A stretch of 64,000 nt of DNA from Aurifilum marmelostoma. Taxonomy: Eukaryota; Ascomycota; Sordariomycetes; Diaporthales; Cryphonectriaceae. This document shows positions 57,295 to 64,000 of the stretch, piece by piece. The first letter of the stretch is position 1. Every line of letters starts with the position of its first letter. Under the pieces are notes generated by a model. It saw only the letters and a program-made list of their open reading frames with translations, was not told the origin of the DNA and searched no databases. Position numbers and translations under genes: made by a program. The stretch is taken from positions 1,054,001 to 1,118,000 of the forward strand of contig JAMXSV010000006.1 of NCBI GenBank assembly GCA_027559495.1, given 5' to 3'.

Positions 57295-59595
57295 GACTCG
57301 TGTGATGATGGGGAGCGGAACTGGACGAATGAGTCGAATTGGGAATAGGACGATGGATTTTGTATTAGAAAAGCTGTAATGTTGGTGATCAAGGGGCTCA
57401 GCATCGCTGTTAGATATTGCGAAGTCACTTAGCAGGTGAGTGAGCGGCAGGCGGGGGCACGCATGTGTCTAAGGGTCCGCTCCACCGGGCAGTGCCTGCA
57501 GCGGTGGGGCCGCCCGCTGGCAGCCTGTATATGAAGTCCATTGTAACCCGCCATCTTGCGTCTCGTGGCCTCTGCTTCAGGCCTTCGAGCCAGGATCACA
57601 GTGTGTCAGGTATAAAAACTACTAAGTAATCAAGCCACCTTTGGCTGCTGTCGCACCTCCACCCGGGCCGAATACCAACACTCCACCTTTCTTTTCTACA
57701 TAGTACTTTTGCTTCGATATCTGAGTAGTCAAGTTAGTATGACTAAGCTCTACGAAAGGCTGCATTCATCTAGCTGAGCAAAGCTATGTTTCCCAAGAAC
57801 ATACCATCTCAAGTGTTGGCCAGGGGGTGGATTCGAGACATGGCCAAAAAGATAATCAGCCTTGGAGCTTTTCTGGGTCAACATACTGTACATCATAGAA
57901 GGCTAATTTTTGTCATAATAGCTACAGTAGGATAGGAATAATCAGCTCACCCGGTTCAATGACTAGGAGCTATTCTGTAGATACTTAATTGTTAGGCAAG
58001 AAGAGGGTCTGCAGCAATGTGACCATTTCACATGCATGCCCTATGCGTGACTGCCCAGATGCTGACCCCTCCTCCCCACAGAGATGCTGCATCATCTTTA
58101 TTTACCCAGTAGGACATCAGGCTTTGAATCTAATCTTATCACTGGCTCCTGAATTTTCCGGTGACCTCGCATGGACCACTAGACTGTCAACTACTCCAGC
58201 TACTCTATCAGGAGTTGTCAATGACGAAAGAAGCGAGGGCAACATCGGTGTATGTAGAGTCTTGGTGAGCAATAACAATATGTGCCTGATGGCGATTTAA
58301 GGTTAATTTCAAGCATCATTGTGCCTACTACTACATTAAATCCTGTATTTTGATGAAATGAGCAAATGTGAATGCAAGGTGTGTCCATGGGCGGCTTTAT
58401 TGATATGGAATTTCTTGTGCTTGATGACCGGCACCCTGTCGTCATGATGTTGGCTCGTCAATTCCGACGAGGACCGTAGGAAGATACTGCGGGTTGTCGA
58501 GCGGAAATCTCCTGAAATCCTCCGAGAGCTTTCTTTCTTCCTTGCTTCTAGCGCACTCACCACCCATGTTTTCTAATTCTTCTTGATTCAATCACCTTAT
58601 TTCTTGTTTTCCGCCCCCCCCCCCCCCCCAACTCCTCCTCCTATTGTCGTACTATCGTACTGCAACAGTGACGCTCTACTGCCTTCTGCCCTCCTGCCGT
58701 ATTGGCTCATTAGCGTCTACTGTCAAGTAGCGCCCGCCCGCGTGACGTCCTGTAAGCATGGCTTGCCAGTGGAGCCGTCCACAGCCACCACCGTAAGCTT
58801 AAAACCCAAGGTCTTTGACGCAGCTCGCTAGGCGCAAACTGTACAGGGTGGTGCCGATCCTGTACAGCCTATGATGCATCTATGTCATGTAAGAGAGGCG
58901 TGCCACTGCATATGCAGATATTCCTGAGTGGAGAATACGCTGGTGGTCTTTTTGGGAAGGCCCCAGAGAAAACCTGAATTACAAGTCCGAGGGCATCGCA
59001 CTCGTGTGACTTCCAGGTCACCAGGACACAAAAAGCTGATTCAATCAAGTTAAAGTGCCCATTGAGTACTGAGGAAGACTGAAATGGTTGGCTGTTTTTC
59101 TTGCCTTCAAGGTGGCACAGCAAGCACACCAGCTAGAGACCGCCTCGAGATCAGCGAATTGATTGCGCCTCAGCCTAAAGTCCTTTTGGTTTTATCCACT
59201 GGAAGGCGTGGAGGGTCGGGTCCCCCATCTTAGGGCAGCGCCGGTCAGACCAGGCACAGACTAGCAGTGCTTAGGTCGTCTGACGCTGAATATATTATGA
59301 TTGCCCTGCAAACGCCACCCTGCCCAGATGACATGCTCGAAATGTTTTGTCCAGCAAAAGATTGTGTACCGTCTTGGCGTTTCACTTTGGTTCACTGAAA
59401 AGTTGCCCCTTGATCCTCTTAAACCTCTTGATTCTGATACTCTACTAAAAACCAAACGCATTATCTGTCTGCCATCAAATTCAATTCGGCATCGCAAAGT
59501 CACTTGTCAATTATCTCGTTGCGGGCCACCCTCCTTTGCTCTCTTGAGCTTGCTCGTCTTGAAATCGCATCCTCCATCTGCCACCAGCGCACACC
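57295..59595. promoter_or_regulatory. Divergent intergenic region, 2.3 kb
   Basis: Lies between the ANCHR-like gene and the surface-protein gene. It contains a C-rich run of 13-14 bases near 58,615-58,629. The sequence just before the + strand ATG (CCATCTGCCACCAGCGCACACC) is leader-like. Only short unrecognised ORFs. Confidence 0.5.
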
Positions 59596-60501
59596 ATGAA
59601 GATTAACCTACTGCTCGCGGCTGTCGCCCTCCTCGACGCAACTGTCTCGGCAGTCGCCATTCCCGGCGGTTTCGACCTTACATCATTTCACGCATCATCA
59701 AACGCACGGCGGGACGACGCAGCATCATCAGCGCGCCTCCCCTTCTCCGACCTCTTCAAGCGCAAGGGCGGCGGCGGAGGGGGTTCCAAAGGCGGCTCAA
59801 GTGGAGGTTCGACATCCGGAAGTAGTTCATCCTCAGGTAGCAGCGAAGGCTCATCATCCTCCTCCTCAACAGGCAAGACAGGTTCCTCCAGCAGTTCCTC
59901 CTCCTCCTCCGGCAGCAGCTCCAAGGGTCTAGGCTCCTCATCCTCTTCCACCGGCGGCAGGACCACCACCGGCTCCGGCGTGGCCGCCTCGTACGGCGGC
60001 GGCAAGTACTACGGCGGTGGCGCAACCGTGCCGTATCGCTCGGGCGTGCGGTCGACAGGCGGCCTCGTCGCCCTACCCTTGGTCTCTACGGTTGCGCTGG
60101 TGGCGCTGTGGCCCGGCGTGTGGTACCACCCGGCCTATTTCTACCCCTATGCCCACCCCTGGACTTATCACAACGCGACCACGAACTCGAACGAGACCAA
60201 GCCCGTCCAGTGCGGCTGCGAACAGTACCAGGAGTGCGGCTGCGACGAGAACAACAGCACGGACTACATCAACAGCGTGCTGGGCGATGGCAGCTACAAC
60301 CAGCTGAACCGGAGCCTGGTCACCGTGTCCAACGTCAACGGCACCGACACGATCCTGCTGAACGGGACGCTCCCCAACGGCACGACGGCCAGTGGTGGGA
60401 CCGAGTCGCCCAATGCTGCTGCGAGCTTTAGGCATCTGGCGGAGACGGCGGGATACTGGCCCGTCGCGGCGACCGTGGTGGCTTTGGTGTTCTTTTGCTG
60501 A
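59596..60501 (+). CDS. Secreted Gly/Ser-rich protein with DUF7732-like domain, probably GPI-anchored (301 aa)
   Basis: Single exon. Signal peptide MKINLLLAAVALLDATVSA. The processed form would start near residue 20-22. KR at 55-56 is a Kex2-like site, right before a glycine run (residues 58-63). Residues 58-145 are Gly/Ser-rich low complexity (poly-S and GSSSS repeats). A hydrophobic stretch LVALPLVSTVALVALWP follows, then a conserved block PAYFYPYAHPWTYHN, CGCEQYQECGC and YINSVLGDG. Eight N-glycosylation sequons fall in residues 190-270. A C-terminal hydrophobic tail PVAATVVALVFFC fits a GPI-anchor signal. The conserved block matches a domain I know as DUF7732 from fungal surface proteins; its function is unknown. 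It may coat the wall or sense it; that is inference. Confidence 0.8.
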   Translation: MKINLLLAAVALLDATVSAVAIPGGFDLTSFHASSNARRDDAASSARLPFSDLFKRKGGGGGGSKGGSSGGSTSGSSSSSGSSEGSSSSSSTGKTGSSSSSSSSSGSSSKGLGSSSSSTGGRTTTGSGVAASYGGGKYYGGGATVPYRSGVRSTGGLVALPLVSTVALVALWPGVWYHPAYFYPYAHPWTYHNATTNSNETKPVQCGCEQYQECGCDENNSTDYINSVLGDGSYNQLNRSLVTVSNVNGTDTILLNGTLPNGTTASGGTESPNAAASFRHLAETAGYWPVAATVVALVFFC

Positions 60502-61508
60502 TAGGAAAAAACGGCCTGATCTGGGTGAGCACTCGTCTCTTTGATTACGATGCGTTTGCTTCTTGTTTGGCATCTTGAATTGGGAAAACGAAATGACGAC
60601 TGGTGATACCTCTGGGACTGGGTTGGTGTATGACGTTCCAGGATAGCACAATGGCGTTTGGCGTCAAATTGACAACGTATCAGGACTAGAAATAGCAACT
60701 TTGGCTTATCCGCCTCACTTGGCAAAGGTGTTATAGTATTGAGTGTTCTTAAAATCAACGTGCCGGTTGTTCATCTTAAGATGGTCGCATTTCCTGGAAT
60801 TGTGAACTCTTCAAGCTCCTCTTTGCGGAGGTGATTCAATCATCAATTTCCCCATTCAAAATCAGGGCCCATAATCACCACGGATACGAGTGCCGAGATG
60901 AACAAATAGTAGCCCTGGGGTCACCAGTCTTCTCATTGCACCTTATTACTCTGGTCTTTATTTTTGCGATTGGGTCCTTAAGGTCATAGTCATTTGAAGC
61001 ACATGCTCCTCTCTTTCTTAATCCAATAGCAGCACCATAAGTGGTCGTTATTATCAACGGTGTCCGTTGTACGTACATAGACGAGGTGTTAATTCACTAG
61101 AGTGATATATCGAGGAGGGAGCGGTCAAAAAGAAACACATTGCCATCTTGAAAGAATACTGAGACAATTCATATTCTCCTAGGTAGTTCAACTCCTGCAT
61201 TCTCATTTGAATACCTCGAGAATAAGTATGAAATGAAAGAATTGAAGACTGCCGCTTCACTCAGCCATGTGAAGAAATGCACGCTCAAAACAAACAAGGA
61301 GCAGTGTGTTTGTCCGATAAAGTTTACGCGTTATGTCCCTCATTACGCCCATCACGATATGCCGAATCCTTGTGCATTCCTCTGTGCTGTACCATACTAG
61401 TACGTAGTCATATGTCGTTACACAATCTGGTGCATGCTGTAGCTTCAGATATCTTCTCCTCCAGTAAGGACTCTCCTTTCGTCAGTAGTCGTTGAACGGC
61501 GACGACCA
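60502..61508. other. Convergent intergenic region, 1.0 kb
   Basis: Between the surface-protein gene and the LMBD1-type gene; both 3' ends point here. No other feature was recognised. Confidence 0.5.
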
Positions 61509-63282
61509 CTAGTTTGTTCCGTATCCACGGTCTGAGCTACCTCCGCCACTGCGACCCGTGACGTCCTGCCAGGTAGCTTGGAATCGCCTGCCTGTGCTGG
61601 CCAGGGAGGCCCTCCTCCTCGTCCTCCTCAGCCTCTTCGTCCATCTCGGCGTAATTAATCTTGGGCGCACGGAAGAGGCTCGTGGTAAAGACGATGAGGA
61701 AGACGCCAAGGAAGGCAAATTGCGCCCAGAACTCGATGGCGCCGAAGACGGGCCAGTTGAGTGCCACACGGTTAAGGAAAGTCGACATGACAGAAGGCGT
61801 GCACACAGTGTGAGCAGCCTGACTGTCCGCTAGCTCGGAGCAAGGCTTGATCAGATCGCGAAGTCCGGAGCAATCGGGCTGGTCACCCGGGTGCCGAGGT
61901 GGGTTGTCGCAGAACACTTGGGTGCCATAGGTCGAGTATTGAGGTGCCACCATGGCGAAGATGGAGTAATTGATGGCTAGGATGATGAGTGCCATCATGA
62001 CGGTCGCAATCAGGAGAGCTTGCGGCAGGGTCCTACCCTTCTTGATCTGGAAAATGCGGATCCAGAGAAACCGAATGCCGATGGCTGCGAGGCCGCTGAT
62101 GGAACTTCCAAAGAAGAAAAGTATAAGTAGAGCCATGAGGATGTAGTCGACCGGGAATGCCTTGGCTGTCTGAACAAAGATCCAGTTGATGGGTTGGAAG
62201 ACATTGATCTTCCCCAGAATATAGCCGCAGTGTGACTTGCAGATGGAGTTCGCCGCCTTGTCGATGCCAGTAATGAGCATCGAGACCCAGATCAGGACTG
62301 CAAGGAGTAGTAGCAGGATGCCTCCGATCAGCTTGAGGGGCCGGAAAACGGCCTCAATCTTCAGCCAAGCCTTGTATATCCAGCTCTGTCCCTCGCCACG
62401 GGCCTCAGCAGCAAGCCTCTGCCGTCGCACCAAGGTTTGCTCTTCCCGAACGAGCAGTTCCATCTCACGCTGGTCTTTGGCTGACATGCCCTCTGGGTTG
62501 CCGGCGTTGCGCATGTCGAGTTGATGTTGGCGCTCTCTGTTGCTCTCCAGCTGAGACTCCGTCGTCTCCGACAGCTGAGGGGCGGAGATGGACGGGGCTG
62601 ACTTGATCCATGATACCGGCAGCAGAGCTAAACCCGCTCCAGTATACAGCACATAAATCAGCGTCCCCAGTGTCACCAACAGTCCCAGCCCAAAGGTCAG
62701 GGCCTTCTCTCCTTTGTTCTCGGACAGCAGCTTCTTGAAGTAGTCGAGGTCAAGATGGCGGTCTCCCCTGTTTCCAGCAGCCGGGACGAAGAAGCCAACC
62801 AAGAAGAGGATCACCACGAGGAGGATGAAGGCCACCGTGTATTTGAAAGCTCCCCAGAATTTGGCACCGAAACCCCTGGTGCCCTCCTCTTCCTCAACCT
62901 CATCGTACTCCTCGTACCAGAAATACGAGAACGGTATAATGACGAGACATAGCAGCGCATCGAAGCTGTACAGCGAGTAGTAGACGATCTTCAAAGTGTA
63001 GAGGATGTTATCGACGCGCTGTGGAGTAGCCCATTCTTTCTTTGCACCAAGCGAGGTCGAGGTCGTTGCAGAAATCAGGGCGATGTCGACTGGCAGGAGC
63101 AGGACGGTCGCGAGGAGGGAAGTGAGGCTGATGATGGCGATGATGGTCACGATCGCGGATCTCTCCCGAGGGGCCTGCCAGATGAGGGTTGTGATGATCG
63201 CAGCGATCAGGGCGAGCGCGACCGCGACCGTATACGCTACCCAGATCAGGCTGACCTGCAAGTAGCCTGCAGAAGCCATCAT
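61509..63282 (-). CDS. LMBD1-type lysosomal membrane protein, apparent 3' frameshift
   Basis: Single exon with a double ATG start (63,280-63,282 and 63,277-63,279). The product has nine or so membrane helices, an acidic loop (EVEEEEGT), a central coiled-like segment ([20 protein letters not shown]) and lysosomal-cobalamin-transporter marks. The open frame as read ends at 61,537 (581 aa) with an atypical tail after [13 protein letters not shown]. The family ends with a [14 protein letters not shown] motif; an identical continuation ([17 protein letters not shown]) lies in the +1 frame and closes at 61,509-61,511. I annotate the longer end, assuming one extra base in the GGG at 61,604-61,606. 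Human LMBD1 exports cobalamin from lysosomes; fungi mostly do not need B12, so the cargo here is uncertain. Confidence 0.85.
61604..61606 (-). other. Probable +1 frameshift site in the LMBD1-type gene
   Basis: The coding strand reads GGC CTC CCT GGC. With one C fewer it reads GGC CTC CTG GCC AGC ACA, giving GLLAST, the expected family sequence. No GT-AG intron in the adjoining bases could make the shift. Confidence 0.7.
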
Positions 63283-64000
63283 TGCGTCGTGTTGTATTGT
63301 ATTGTGTTGTCTTGGAGACTGTCAGTCCTCGAGGAGTTGAACTGATCTGGATGACTTTTTATCAAGTCAAATTGCTGGTGTTGACTCTCATGGACTGTTA
63401 AACATCGAGATGTAGTGGCAGAGGAACAATTGGAATGTGGAAGAGAGCCCTCACATGGAGAAGAAGGTCAGGAGGTTGTTTCTCTAGTTCTAGCTGCAAG
63501 GCAGCATTCACATCATAACATTTGGGCTTGTAGTGACGTCGGGGTCTGCATTAGAGCCACTGGAATCCAGTCCGAGACAGGGAGCTTGGGCCTCCTTTCA
63601 TGCATCTGCAGGGGCATGTGTGGGGTTAGAGCAGCAGGGGTTGGGCATCCCGGTGTGGGCCTGGGCCAGCTCCAATTCTAGCAGCTGTGCAGGGCTCAAG
63701 TGTCGCAAAGGCCCTTTCTCCATCTGACGAGGGAAGCAACAACACCACCACCACCATCATCACCTTCTTCCTCACCCTTTGCAACCCCACCACCACTAGA
63801 AAAGTACTGGTGCTTGCCAGCAGCAGCACCAGGTGGGACTGTTCTGGTCTGTACTTGTCCCTTCATGGATGGCATTTAGCATGACTTGACAGGACTCGCT
63901 ATGCAGTGCTATACTGAGTTGACGCCTCCCACGGCTGTCACCCACTCTTTGGACATTCCATTCCTGTCTGCACAGAGTAACAATCTTATTGTTGCAAAGT
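63283..64000. promoter_or_regulatory. Upstream region of the LMBD1-type gene
   Basis: 718 bp upstream of the ATG to the window edge, with (GTGTT)-like repeats at about 63,290-63,312 and a CAC-rich stretch near 63,741-63,756. No gene recognised. Confidence 0.45.

Noticed and set aside
1..64000. CRISPR-like arrays
   Set aside because: Repeats are simple microsatellites without spacers, and the genome is eukaryotic.

Overview
The window is nuclear DNA of a filamentous ascomycete (Pezizomycotina), most likely a Sordariomycete. The basis is short GT-AG introns (about 39-150 nt), genes on both strands with kilobase-scale intergenic DNA, and a gene set typical of moulds: NADPH oxidase A, a class I myosin with SH3 domain and acidic tail, a HET-domain protein, a DUF7732-type cell-surface protein, and a GT90/CAP10 glycosyltransferase. 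Names come from recognising motifs and family-wide sequence patterns by eye; no database search was run.

Layout. Positions 1-21,686 form an exceptionally long stretch without a recognisable protein gene. It is packed with microsatellites and homopolymer tracts and shows no obvious transposon or RIP-like AT enrichment. One plausible small proline-rich ORF with a promoter-like leader lies inside it (minus strand, 5,285-5,395). From 21.7 kb onward the window is ordinary gene space. In order: an uncharacterised acidic protein (-), a GT90 transferase fused to a polytopic membrane region (-), the palmitoyltransferase PFA4 (+), class I myosin (-), NoxA (+), a SAM-dependent methyltransferase (-), a HET-domain protein (-), a partial F-box-family-like gene (-), Sym1/Mpv17 (+), UDP-GlcNAc pyrophosphorylase (-), a TDG/Mug-type DNA glycosylase (+), an ANCHR-like zinc-binding protein (-), a secreted Gly/Ser-rich GPI-type protein (+), and an LMBD1-type lysosomal membrane protein (-).

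Functional themes. Several neighbours serve polarised growth and the cell wall. Myosin I drives actin-dependent endocytosis at the tip, NoxA makes superoxide for differentiation, UAP1 makes the chitin precursor UDP-GlcNAc, and yeast Pfa4 palmitoylates the chitin synthase Chs3. These genes are not arranged as an operon or metabolic cluster; adjacency is convergent or divergent.

Main points for a second look. (1) The LMBD1-type gene has an apparent +1 frameshift close to its 3' end, which hides the family's usual C-terminus in another frame. (2) The GT90 gene has a 150-nt, phase-0, stop-free intron carrying (GTA)18. (3) The myosin I TEDS-site residue is glutamate, and its first coding exon is only the ATG. 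(4) The microsatellite-rich gene desert and its candidate microprotein gene are unexplained. I found no clear mobile element, CRISPR array, rRNA or tRNA by eye.
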